Shown piece by piece: positions 1 through 10,784 of a DNA stretch of 64,000 nt. A model generated the notes under the pieces. The model was not told the origin of the DNA, searched no databases, and was given only the letters and a program-made list of their open reading frames with translations. Source of the stretch: Topomyia yanbarensis (Eukaryota; Arthropoda; Insecta; Diptera; Culicidae); contig NC_080672.1 in the NCBI RefSeq assembly GCF_030247195.1, positions 70,473,771 through 70,537,770 on the forward strand, given 5' to 3'. The position numbers and the translations under genes are program-made. How positions within the stretch are numbered: position 1 is the stretch's first letter; every line of letters starts with the position of its first letter.

Positions 1-204
1 AAATTATATTTTGTTAAGAACCACCTAAACAAGGATTATGCACAGAATATAAAATTTTAGGAGCTTTGTGGAATTTTAGAAAAATTATTGCGCTTAAGGT
101 GTCGGACTTGCCTCGCGGTCCCCTAGCAGCGTTTTAGGGATCAAAATGTGCTATTATTTCAATCGGATTAGCCCTTGTTCGGTACCAGGTATTGAAGTTG
201 CCGC

Positions 205-690
205 TTGTCAAATCCGAATCAAAGGCAAAGACTTATTAATATTGTTTCCATACTGATCGCACCTCAGCTGGCTCTAGGTGACTTCAACTTTCACAGTATG
301 TCATGGGCTTGTCTTCACGATTTTTTTTTGTTGGAGACGGACCACTGCGACCAATATTTAGATCTATTGTGGTGTCTTCACGATGATAACCGATCTATCT
401 TAATGAATGATATTTGCGGCAATTTCAATATGACCATCTTGACTACGATGGAAATGACACGAACGCCAACTCCGCCAGCTCGGCCTAGCGCGTTAGATTT
501 ATTATTGTACTCGACCTCGCTAATTTTAGTGTGCCATTGATTCAAAGAGTTACGAGTCCACTATATCCGAAACAATCGAATCAAAACAAGAAATTCCTCA
601 GGTGGAAGCGTACGACGTTTTGACTAGCTTGATCAGACGAAACAAAAATTCGTACCAGATTACCAAATACAAATATTACTTTGAGTTCTT
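205..690 (+). pseudogene. LINE endonuclease/linker fragment
   Basis: This is a decayed piece of a non-LTR retrotransposon ORF2. The frame from 205 to 540 carries an APE-type endonuclease signature (LGDFNFHS near its start and SALDLLLYS near its end), the expected Asp-Asn pair and C-terminal part of that fold. The following 556-660 stretch reads, in another frame, as a linker resembling the one at about 1440-1530 (ISETIESKQEIP here, ISDNIESTKELP there), so two copies of one family lie close together. There is no intact start or reading frame, and nothing suggests a host function. Bases 1-204 hold nothing I recognise. Confidence 0.55.
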
Positions 691-837
691 TTACATTGCT
701 TCATTCCGGGTAATGAGAAAGCGGACACTTAGGTATTAGAAGGAGAGATTTATGAAAGATAGCGTAGCTTCAACGAAGTTTTCACTATATCTTGTCAGAG
801 GACGCTTGAAAATTCATCAAATTTCGTAAGGCAATGA

Positions 838-1083
838 ATGTTTTGGAATCCGAAAGGTATCAGCAAACCTTGGTTAAAAGGGATGGATGAAGGTCGTGAA
901 TTCCTTTGGGTGATATATCGGGTCATGTCCAATCATGGTACATTGAATGCGCATCTTCGGAATATTGGAGTCGGGGAGAACGATCTCTGCGCTTATGGTG
1001 ACGGTTATCGCAACAATAAACATGTCCCAACGTTTCTAAAACCAACATGGCTGATCAGCGTTTTTGAGGATCGTATCACCTGA
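838..1083 (+). pseudogene. LINE C-terminal fragment (Cys-rich tail)
   Basis: This short open frame resembles the extreme C-terminus of mosquito LINE ORF2 proteins. The stretch around HLRNIGVGENDLCAYGDGY resembles the Cys-containing tail seen in jockey/I-like elements, with one expected Cys replaced by Tyr. It sits between an endonuclease fragment and a second endonuclease-RT fragment, so the local order is scrambled and implies nested or rearranged insertions. It is not a host gene. Confidence 0.45.
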
Positions 1084-1388
1084 GAATAAAAATTCCTTGG
1101 TTAACAGATCGATCAGAAAGTCGTTGACGTAGAGATTGTCTCGACACACTGAAATCTGAAGCAACCTGATTAAAAACTAGACTAGGACAAGATCCGCCAG
1201 CTCTGTCCCCTGTTTTTGAACCGATTCACAGTAACATTGAGAGCCTCTCTTTCTCTTTCGATTATTACAACGTCACTATAACACTTTGCACTAATTTACC
1301 AGTACATATCGAAAGCCGATGATTATTACTAGAATATTATGGAAAGCTTCGGTACCATCTGCCGATCGTAGTCTCGATCACCAACATC

Positions 1389-3220
1389 TCAAGACCATTG
1401 GAAACAATCAATATTTCGTATGACCTCACATGATATATCGATTGGAAGAACTATGCTGCCGCGATATCCGACAACATCGAATCTACTAAAGAACTTCCTC
1501 CGGAGGAAGAGTACAGCTTTTTGGCTGGCTTGATTCTCAACAGCGCGAATCAAGCTCAGACTAAGCCAGTACCCGGCGCAATACATAAACGTTCTTCCGA
1601 TCCGTGGTGGGACAAAGAGTGCTCAGACGTGCACGCGGAGAAGGCCGTCGCGTATAAGACCGTCCGGAACAACGGGTTACCCGCTAGTTTTCGACAGTAC
1701 GCGACGTTAGACAAGCGAATGAAGAGTTTGATGAAAGCTAAGAAACGCGGTTATTGGCGCCGGTTCGTCGACACAAGTGTTCCACACCATTGGAGGCAAG
1801 TAAAGGTCATCGCCAACAAAAACCAGGAAAACCAGCCTCCGAACACAACTCGTATCGACCGATCGCAACGCTATCCTATATCCGGAAGTTGTTCGAGAAA
1901 ATGATCCTAACCCGTCTCGACAATTGGGTGGAAGCAAATGGCTTACTGTCAGATACACAATTTAGCTTTCGAAAAGGCAAAGGGACGAACGATTGTCTTG
2001 CGTTGCTCTCAACCGAAATTCAAATGGCCTATGTTACAAAGAGCAGATGGCATCAGTGTTCCTAGATATTGAGAGGGCTTCTGATTCAGTTTCTATCAAC
2101 ATTCTTTCAGAGAAGGTGCACAAGCATGGTCTTTCAGCGACTTTAAACAACTTTTTACTAAACTTGTTGTCGGAAAAGCACATGCATTTTTCGCATGGTG
2201 ACTAATCGACATCACGATTTAGCTACATGGGCTTTTCCCAGGGCTCGTGTCTAAGCCCCCTGTTATACAATTTCTATGTCAACGACGTTGATGAATGTCT
2301 GCAATGTTGCACGTTGAGGACACTTGCAGACAACGGCGTGGTTTCTGTTACGGGACCCAAAGCTGTTGATCTACAAGGACCATTACAGACTACCTTGGAC
2401 AATTTGTCTGCTTGGGCTATTAAGCCACTGAGAACTGACATACAAGTAAAGTTTTCAACTTGTGTAAGAAATAAAACTGTCGTTTTGAAATGACAACAGC
2501 GAGTAGCAACTTGCCACTGGTCGGCGCTTCGGTCGGCCAGCAATCGCTATACGGAACTTGTGTGCAAACTTGGATACAATGGTGATTCACGCATGCGAAC
2601 CTGTATGCGATGGTGTTTTTCAACGTGAAAATACGTTAAATGTTTACACAGGTTTTTCGGGAAAGTTTGTTCCAACTTATATGTCTGTTCTCTGTGATTA
2701 AGCTATGTATCGAATTCTCTACGGAGAAAACTGAGCTAGTTGTAGGGTAACTGCTCCCTAATTCATCTTAGCTCCTCTATTCATCTCACCCATTTGAACA
2801 CATTAGTTAGAACAGTATCTGCTATCTCTATTTAACGCATTTGCTCAAATGGTAGGATGAATAAGGGTACGTTGTACTCGACTTTTCACTTCGCTCAAAC
2901 AAGAGCATTTCACATTTTCCAGGCAAAAATTTTAACTGTTCTGCTTCTTAGGAACGTAGCAAAGATGATGACACCTATTTAACCGCAATCCAGTCACTCT
3001 AAGTCGAGTTATCAACGAAATAGTGTGACATACTGACTAATGAGATGAATAAGGGCTCGTCTACCCTATTTTCTAGGAAGCGTGAACCAGCACAACCACA
3101 GCTTGTATTAACGGGTCAATCTATGGCTCAGGTCTTCAAAGTACAATATCTAGGGGTCTGGTTCGACTCGAAAGGTACTTGGGGATGCCACGACAACCTT
3201 GCAAAGTGTCGGCGATCGAC
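1389..3220 (+). pseudogene. Frameshifted LINE ORF2 (linker, RT palm, thumb)
   Basis: Several overlapping frames together follow the order of a non-LTR ORF2. They are a linker with PWWDKEC (about 1600), the RT start SYRPIATLSYIRKLFEK (about 1850), VFLDIERASDS (about 2060), GFSQGSCLSPLLYNF (2227 onward), a damaged catalytic box LADN where FADD/LADD is expected (about 2325), and the thumb motif QYLGVWFDSKGTWGC (about 3145). Frameshifts near 1800, 2040 and 2210 and the Asp-to-Asn change in the catalytic box mean it cannot encode an active enzyme. The thumb is split from the palm by the MITE at 2745-3066. The family is jockey/I-like by recognition, and the clade is uncertain. Confidence 0.7.
2745..3066. 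mobile_element. MITE with TA target duplication inside a LINE
   Basis: Terminal inverted repeats are visible. The left end reads GGGTAACTGCTCCCTAATTC, and the reverse complement of the right end reads GGGTAGACGAGCCCTTATTC. A TA dinucleotide flanks both ends (2743-2744 and 3067-3068). Removing the element and one TA rejoins the LINE reading frame from KTELVV to SRKREP, which confirms the boundaries. No ORF is present, so this is a non-autonomous Tc1/mariner-type element by its TA duplication. Related sequence occurs near 40110-40270 and at the right edge of the window. Confidence 0.75.
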
Positions 3221-3930
3221 ATAGCTCTTGCGGTATTCCTTCAGCTGACACCGGTTTTCATATTTAGGTAGTCGGGCAGGATCTCTCCACGGCAATCTAC
3301 GGAGCGCGAAACGTAAAAAGCGCCGCTGTACACTTTCAATTCTCTCAACGCCATTATTATAGTATGGGCACTTCAGGGCAATATTCTAGCAATTTGCTAC
3401 AAAAAACATCAGTTAAGTTTTTCGCTATCCTGAAGATGCATCGCTCCATACTCTCTGTTATGTAGTTAGGATGTTAAACATAACAGGTTAGACGCAGTTG
3501 ACCGTCCAGACAGGAAGCCGCGTTGATCGTCATTTAGGTATTGCTTACAGTGAGCCTAAGCAGGTTCCATAATCACCAGCTCGAATAACTTCGAGACAGT
3601 ACTCAATAAAGTTATTCCACGGTAATTATTGACGTCTCGCTTATTGCCCTTTTTGTGTACTGGAAACACGTTCGCTGATTTCCAGCAAGACGGAAAAATA
3701 CCTCTAGCAATACATACTAGAAAGATGTGAAGAAGCGGAGTAACCAAAACGTCGATGTGCCTTTTCAGAATAGCGGAGGGGATTTATGGGTAAAATCGGC
3801 TTCCCTCTCTTTCGTTTTTCGTTAGACAAAGTGGGATGCACAGGTTTAAGATTAACACTGCTAGGAAATGCAAGTTCCGTGTGTGAAGAATTGCCTGATT
3901 GTTCTTTCCCTATTGCAGTTAGTAACAAAT
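3212..3930 (-). pseudogene. Second LINE fragment on the minus strand
   Basis: Two blocks of a different non-LTR ORF2 read on the minus strand. At 3556-3747 there is RT finger sequence (FPSCWKSANVFPVHKKGN and NYRGITLLSTVSKLFE). At about 3230-3390 there is thumb/C-terminal sequence (GVERIESVQRRFLRFALRR and LPWRDPARLPKYENRC). The palm and the catalytic Asp box between them are missing, so this is an internally deleted relic in opposite orientation to the upstream LINE. Confidence 0.65.
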
Positions 3931-4323
3931 ATACAGTCCACTGGAATATACGGCTTTTTTAAACGCAGCACCGCGTTTTTGTTCGCGCAGTGATTTTTAC
4001 AGTTTTTTTACAAGTCCAAGTATCTGAAGAACCATAGTGCACGCGAACAGTGTTGTTGTACTTCATCAAAGACAGTCAAGCTCTATCTAAAACTGTTAAA
4101 AAGTTCAATTTTATATCTTGCTAAAATTAGAACCACCCCAGCTTCTGTTTAAATGAAAAGAAGTGCCTTGTAAAGTACAAAAACTTTCGTAAGCATATTG
4201 TAAGGCTAAGTTGGTTAGTTTTAGCAAAAAGTTAAAATTCTTGCTAAATTTACATACTGCACCACTGTGCAGTGGGGTCCAGTTTATCCCAAAATTCACA
4301 AAACTGTTCTCAGCTGCGTCCAT

Positions 4324-5500
4324 TACACTGCAAATAATCTACACTTTTTTTTTAAAGAGATTTGACACATAAGTTTTAAGTTTCGAGCCACACTGAGAAA
4401 TCAAGAACTTTCCTTTTGTCCTTGAAGGAAATTACACTTAAAACTTAAGTGTGCCACTCGATGACACGATCGACTATAATCACTTTTAAATTTTAAGTGT
4501 CAACGTATTAAACCATAAATGTTTTGACCATGACATCCAAGTTTTTGACAATTGCGGCAACATTAAGTGTCATCGCAATTAAAATTTAAAAGTCAGCGTA
4601 TTAGATCATAAATGTTTTGCCCATAACAGTGAATAATGCACACTTGTTTTCGAATAGATTCGACTCATAAGATTTGACTTTCAAACCACACTGAAAACTC
4701 AAATATTTTCCTTTTGCTCTTCAATAAAATAACACTTAAAATATAAGTGTGTCACCCGATGGCAAGGGCGTATATTATCACATTTAAATAGTAAGTGTAA
4801 GCTTATTAAATAGTAAATGTTTCGCCCATGTAAACCATGTTTTTGACAATTTCGGTGACATTAAGTGTAAAAACATGCAGAAATATCTAATTCAATGCAT
4901 GGCAAAATTGGAAGGTTTTGGATAGTAAGTTAATGCTTGAAAATATTTATTTGCATAATTGATATATTAGCATGTGTGTGCAGATAATGTAATCAATGTT
5001 CCTTGTTTTTTTTGCAGCTATATGATTTATATCGGATGCAAAAAGAGACGAAGTAATGATGATTTTTTTTAAATTCGTATATGTAAGAATAATATTTTAT
5101 TATCTTATTTTACAGAATGTATATCATTATAATATATTTTTATATTCAAATAAAAAAAATACTTAACCAAACCAAATAATCTTTATTGTCATTGATATAC
5201 AAATGTTCTCCCATTTAAAAATTAATATTTTTGCACATGGCTTTTATATAGGAAATGATTTAATATTCAAGTTGATGCCAACTTAAATTCGATATGAATT
5301 TCATGCAATATTTTTTTGTCGCACACTTAATTTGAATACGTCATGCATTTGAAACTTAAGTGTGCCGTTTATTGGATCTAACGTGTTTTCAAAGAAGTGC
5401 GTTATTAAGTGTCTGACGCATGAGTTCTAAGTGTCAAGACAGTTGCGGCAAAATTAAGTGTTAAACACTTGAATCTAATGTGCGGATTATTTGCAGTGTA
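4324..5500. mobile_element. Inverted-repeat element with internal tandem units
   Basis: The ends are inverted copies of TACACTGCAAATAATC (4324-4339 and 5485-5500), flanked by or including TA, which suggests a TA-target DNA transposon derivative. The interior contains two diverged copies of a roughly 230-300-base unit (about 4344-4640 and 4640-4870) marked by CACTTAAAACTTAAGTGTG-like palindromes and ATTAAGTGT. A third partial unit lies near 5325-5470. No coding sequence is visible. Confidence 0.6.
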
Positions 5501-5532
5501 GAGTCATATTGGACGATATTGATGCAGAAACT

Positions 5533-6065
5533 GAAGATCTACTAAGAGAAGAGACGACAAAAGGCTTCTTGCTCTTCTTAATTTTATCTACCAGGCCCTG
5601 TCGTAATTCCAAAGACAACAAGCATCCATCGTTGCCAGATTCCATTTGCATGTTTTTCACAATTGCTGAAAATAATTGTACCTCAAATATCGACCCTCTG
5701 TCAAGAATTCACAATACTAGCTGCATTTAAAAATCGAATTTTATGTTTATTCGTGTGTCTCTTAGCAATACACGTAGTTATATCGTCATTCAGGGTATTT
5801 ATTCAATTTGCATGAAATGCTCATGTGTATGAAAAGTAGCCAAAATAAATTCAGCAGCACTGTTTTTCATCCCGTTTGAAAATATTATGAACGCTCTTGA
5901 CTGGCAAAACGACCAATCAGAAGCTGGTTCAATATTGAGGTTAGGACTGCGACTGGATCAAATTGGCTACGCGATTGTCTTCTCTTCTCTTAGAAGATCT
6001 AGGATTGGATCCGCCAGCTCTGTTCCCAGTTTTTGAACCAATCCTGAACCAGCTCGTGATTGGGC
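5533..6065. repeat. Small nested inverted repeats
   Basis: AGATCTACTAAGAGAAGAGA near 5536 is repeated in inverse as CTTCTCTTAGAAGATCT near 5984. A second pair around CCAATCAGAAGCTGGTTCAA (about 5911) faces GAACCAGCTCGTGATTGG (about 6044). This looks like a decayed MITE. A phrase GATCCGCCAGCTCTGT within it (about 6008) also occurs near 1190. I see no gene here. Confidence 0.35.
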
Positions 6066-6169
6066 GAAAGTGACATCAGCAGACGTTCGGCTTGGAAAAT
6101 GAATGTACTGAAGGGCATCTTGGAAGTGTTGTCAGATATTGTGACAGAAAACATAACACGATTGTAATT

Positions 6170-6313
6170 ATGAAGTGCAACGCATTATTTTGTGGACGAA
6201 ATAAAACATATTATCCAGAACTCAAGTTCAACAGGTTCCCGAGAGATCCGGTAGCGAGGTTTTCGTGGATTCGGTTTTGTATGCGGAATGATGCGAAAAT
6301 TCCTCCTTTCTAA
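6170..6313 (+). pseudogene. THAP-type zinc-finger fragment
   Basis: From the ATG at 6170 a 47-residue frame begins MKCNALFC and continues with FNRFPRDP, a Trp and FCMR. This matches the N-terminal half of the C2CH THAP DNA-binding domain: Cys-x4-Cys, an F-x-x-FP turn, a conserved Trp and a third Cys. The expected His and the AVPTIF-like end are absent because the frame stops at 6311, and no clear splice donor follows. It could be a broken THAP exon from a P-element or Kolobok-type transposase or a host THAP gene. The assignment rests on spacing of a few residues only. Confidence 0.35.
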
Positions 6314-7914
6314 AACAAACCGAGTAACAGGCTGTGTATCGTAAGCATGAAGCTATTTTGAATTTTATGTTAAAAATAAACTATGTTTCAGTACCGAGTA
6401 AATTAGAAGTAGTTTGGAGCAATCCGGGAGAAAGTGCTTCCCGCCTTTTAATTCCTTTGGTGTTATCAATACAGTTGAATTTTCCAGTTTTCAACTGCAT
6501 CGATATCAAATCAAATATCAAATCGGTGTAAGTAGGAGCAAGTATTTTCTGCTGTTGTTTTCTCCGAAAAATCCTAGATGGCTCAATAATCAATAGCCGC
6601 CTATCACCCTTATTCTTGTTTGCGACGATCGGCCATTTCGTATTTTTACTGGATATTTACAGTAATAGCTGAAAAATAAGCTCAATTGTATGGCACATAC
6701 ATCACTGCAAGGCGTAGGGAAGGTTTTATCAACCCCACACGTCATATTTACATAAGCATACCATATGCGGCGCGACTAGCCAACTTTGATTTTTCAAGAA
6801 ACGTGAAATTCTCGACAATCATATGATTAGGGCGAATAAGCCAACTGTCAGAATTAACTTTGAAGGGAACTTCCGGACAAACCGTTACTCGCCAATCACA
6901 GATGTTGGCAGTAAACAAAAGAGAAATGTTTTCTTTTTCATAAACTGATTTCTTCTCAGAATATTTGAAGAAATGCACAAATATTCTTGAAAATGTGTAT
7001 TCTGGGATTTATCAGCTTTCGACATAATTAATTCTCTTTATGGAAAATCAGTAGACGAGTACTATAACTCGTAGTTTTGCACTTCATTGATTACAATGAA
7101 TCATGTATAGTGAAATAACTCTATCTTTAAAATCAGTGGTCCAGCCGGCTTTAACTCGGCCACATAAGGATACTAGAAGCAAGCAGAGCAACAGATTATT
7201 TTTTTTTGATTACTTGTACATTGTGCAAAAACAAAGAACAATGTGTCATATCCCTGCGATGTGAAACTACACCGTAGCGATTGATGTTAAGTATTGACGT
7301 GCCCATGCGTCTATTCGTGGGTACAAGGATGGTGACAATGATGTCACACTGAAGAGAGGTGATTTGAGATTTGAAAACTTCCCAGATCTTCATAACGGTG
7401 TTCCGAGTGATGAGTAAGCAACACGCCAGACCAACAACTTACTACCAGACTCATCGAAATCTCGAAAACAAATTATAAGTTATTGCTCATAGCAAGCTAC
7501 GTACGTCAGATCACGAATCAATACTATAGATAGAGGGTATATCGAGAAAGCCCAGCGCATGTGCTTCTAAAAACCATCTGGTACTATCAAAACCAGTGTA
7601 TAGTTTTCAACAATCTGACCAAAGCCGGCTCAGTACGTTGTTGGAATCCGTCCAGTACATGAGTCGAGGAATTCGAGAAGCAAAAGAGTTTTCAATCGTT
7701 CTTATCATATGGGACAGTCTTGTGATTGCGAATAGAGAACAAAATGGCCAAAACAATGACTCACAAGCCTTACCCGTGAAATCAATCTCTATGATACGAC
7801 CAATCGACCAATAGAATTTACGTTTTATCGCACTTTAACATTTATCGAGTCCGTCATTGCTACTATTCAGATAACTTAACATGGCATTTGATAGGCATCA
7901 GATCAGCATCAGAC
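6314..7914. other. Intergenic DNA upstream of esterase gene 1
   Basis: There are only short, unrecognisable frames and no clear repeat ends. I see nothing here that I can support as a gene. Confidence 0.4.
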
Positions 7915-8003
7915 TGATAAACAAATGACTGATGGCGAGTCTTATCCACGGCAGCAATTGGGATATTACTCGGTTGTCTTATCGCTTTGCCACGTTTATC
8001 AGT
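7915..8003 (+). promoter_or_regulatory. Candidate promoter of esterase gene 1
   Basis: A GATA-type site TGATAA (7915-7920) lies 138 bases before the ATG, and an arthropod initiator-like TCAGT (7999-8003) lies 54 bases before it. Esterase gene 3 shows the same two motifs at 139 and 61 bases before its ATG. No TATA box is visible. This is inference from motif position only. Confidence 0.3.
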
Positions 8004-8052
8004 GGCAATTTTCCGGTTTTTGACATCATTCGTAGTTCATACCCTGGGCGAA

Positions 8053-10035
8053 ATGGGGACTCGATTCGCAATATCGGTACTGGTTCTTTCCATCGGTTGG
8101 TGCTCTATAGTAGATTCAAGTTCCCTGGTGGAGCGTCAAGACATTCCAAGTGTGCTAGTTACCATTCCGGGGCTTGGCGAAGTTCGTGGAACCACCGGTC
8201 AAACTGCTCGAAGTAATCAGCCCATTGCAAAGTTCTACAATATCCCGTACGCGGAACCACCGACCGGTGCCCGGAGGTTCAAAGCACCCGTCAAGGCTGC
8301 GGCCTGGACTAATGTTCGAGATGTTAGCCAACCGGGACGTGAATGCCCGCAACCGGTCGCTGGACTTAATCAGAATAATGAGGACTGTCTCACCTTATCA
8401 GTGTTCACAAAAAATGTCAGTGTCATTTTATGATCGTGAAGCTTTTGGTGCAATATTTGATTATCTAATTGCAGACGGAGAAAAGCTTTCCGGTTATGGT
8501 TTACATTCATGGAGGATCGTTTTACTTGGGTTCAGCTGCTGATCATCCTCCGGATTACCTGCTGGAGCGAGATGTAGTCCTCGTGGTAATTCAGTATCGA
8601 CTCGGTGTCTTCGGGTTCCTGTCCACCTTGAGTAACACCATTCCGGGAAACGCAGGAATGCTGGATATTATAATGGCCCTGGAATGGGTTCGCGATCACA
8701 TTGGAAACTTTGGTGGGAATCCACAGAAAGTGACAGTATTCGGACAGTCCGCTGGTGCGGCGGCAACGTCTGGTTTGCTGTACAGTCCGCTAGTTTCACA
8801 AAATTTGTTCAATCAAGTGATTCTTCAGTCCGGGGGTTCGATTTCAACTTGGGCTATCGTTCCAAACCCGGTGGAGAATGCGAAAGATATTGCTAAATAC
8901 GCTGGTTGCAGCGAAAGTCTTCCACTAGAAGCGATTGAGCAGTGTTTGATGACGGTCAATACTGAAACACTGGTGAATGCTTTGCCGTTGCATTTGGTAG
9001 GTTAACGGACGGTTTGTAGACATCCACTTAAAATAAATTTAATTTATTAAAGGTGAATATTTATTCCGACGGAATGGAAGACGTTGTCGGTATTGGTATG
9101 GTCGTTGGCGGCCCTTCGGGATTTTTACAGAGGAAGCCATTTGATTCAGTTCGTCGTGGTGAGGTGCGTCGGAACGTCCGTATGATGGGAGGAGTTACAA
9201 AACAAGATGGATCCTTCTTGCTCAACAGTTTCTACGATGTATTGGTCAGTAGAAATCTTACCAGTGATAATAAGTTCATGCAGTATGATTTAGTCGATAC
9301 CGTCAATCGGATAGCAGGATTAGACGAGGAATCAGGAGCTTTAACGGCCTTTGAAATAGATGCACTTTTCAGCGAAGATGATCTGATGAGTGGAAATTTC
9401 ACTCGAATGGCGAAAGGACTGATTGATGTGCGTTTAGATGAGCTTTGTTGTATTGAAATGTAGTGATTTATTTTTCTTCTAGATTGCTGGAGCCATTACA
9501 CTCAAGGGTCCCGTACTGAGAGACATTCAAGCCAATGTCAAATACAGTGAAATGGGTACCTATCTGTACACATTTGACTACGAAGGAGAGCACACCAGAT
9601 TTGGATATGGCCAAAACACGTCGCACTATCCATATGAAGGTGGTGTACATCATTCAAACGAAAATATCTACTTGTTCCCCTCTCCGGTAGAGGTCGCGAA
9701 GCTCAATGACCCGGATACTAGAATGTCGGAGATGATGGTTGATCTTTGGACGTCATTTGCCATAGATGGCGTACCCAAGTCGGACAGTGCGCAGCAGTGG
9801 CCACCAGTTGATAGTGCGTACTTATATTGGAACACAGGTTATTTATTTAACTCTAAAATTGTCGCATATTTTAGGTTTGATTGGGCCGTACCTGCACTTA
9901 AATTCACCAGCAACGATTGGTCAAAACTTTTACCGTGAGTTCACTGTGACCGCCAGGGATGTATCCAGTGCGGCACGCCACGTGGGAATAATCGCATTGC
10001 TTCTTTCGGCTTGTTTAATGGTCATCTTCCATTAG
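8053..10035 (+). CDS. Carboxylesterase (COE family) gene 1, probably GPI-anchored
   Basis: This is an alpha/beta-hydrolase of the type-B carboxylesterase/cholinesterase family; its ester substrate is unknown. Five exons (8053-8415, 8475-8996, 9053-9427, 9483-9813, 9875-10035), with GT-AG introns of 55-61 bases, give 583 residues, a normal family length. The ATG at 8053 is the first in frame and starts a hydrophobic signal peptide (about residues 1-22). Visible features are EDCL at 110-113, oxyanion motif HGGSF at 133-137, GQSAG with nucleophile Ser213, acidic residue Asp347 (KQDG) and His477 (GVHHS). The last 16 residues (568-583) are hydrophobic after a small-residue stretch SSAA, as in GPI-anchor signals, and both paralogues lack this. 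Intron positions differ partly from genes 2 and 3. Retention of the last intron would replace the tail with another C-terminus ending at 9938. Confidence 0.9.
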
Positions 10036-10414
10036 ATTTAAGATTCGAAATTAGTAATGTACCTTAAAAAAACTAAGTAATGTACGTAAAGTTTAGATGA
10101 ATTTTGCTGACTATTTCTGTTTTGGTTATTATTAATTGTACATGTTAATCGTCCAAATGTTTTGTTGCGTGATTTATACATATTTTCGCTGGGAGTGTGA
10201 AGTGGGTACAATCATGAACCAAAGATGATTGACACCCGTGGGTCTGTGGAACTGTCACTCAGGGTGGACTTCTCACAAAGTTAGCTACCGTACAGTTTTC
10301 CTATGCGACTCTAATGTGGTTTAATTGGTAGCGCATATTGACGGAATCTGCACATTTTTTCTGTTTTATCGCCACAGCAAAGGTATATCCTTTGTAACGC
10401 ATTAAGAATAGGAG

Positions 10415-10420
10415 AATAAA
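10415..10420 (+). promoter_or_regulatory. Possible polyadenylation signal of gene 1
   Basis: This is the first AATAAA downstream of the stop codon of gene 1, 380 bases away. It is plausible but unproven. The sequence from 10421 to 10784 shows no recognisable feature. Confidence 0.3.
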
Positions 10421-10784
10421 TTTCGAAAGATTGATTACACCTTGAACCGGTCCCAAGTTACCATAAGCATTAAGTTAATGCACCATATTGGCTTAAGAAC
10501 CTTGAGGCAGATCTAGGGTGCCCATATCAGACGAGCAAAAGCCGAAAAGAGACACCCCCGGTGAAAGGTTGAAGCTGTTGTTGGAGAAACCTGCAATCGT
10601 TATTGAGCGAATGAGACGAAATATTTTGGGATTGCCTGCGAAAGATAGGCGAGAAATCCTAAGCACTAAATACGCGTTATTGAAGTAAAGCAGGAATATC
10701 AACGGTTACAAGTTGCTTCCCTGGTCTTTTCCTAATGTTGATGTAAATGGCACACAGGGATCGGAAATCGAAGAAAATCTGTTT

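Noticed and set aside
205..540. Host endonuclease gene
   Set aside because: It has LINE endonuclease signatures with no intact fold and lies among other LINE debris.
9814..9938. Retained-intron end as the main C-terminus of gene 1
   Set aside because: The spliced exon 9875-10035 restores the GPYLH..NFY block seen in both paralogues, so the retained form is at most an isoform.
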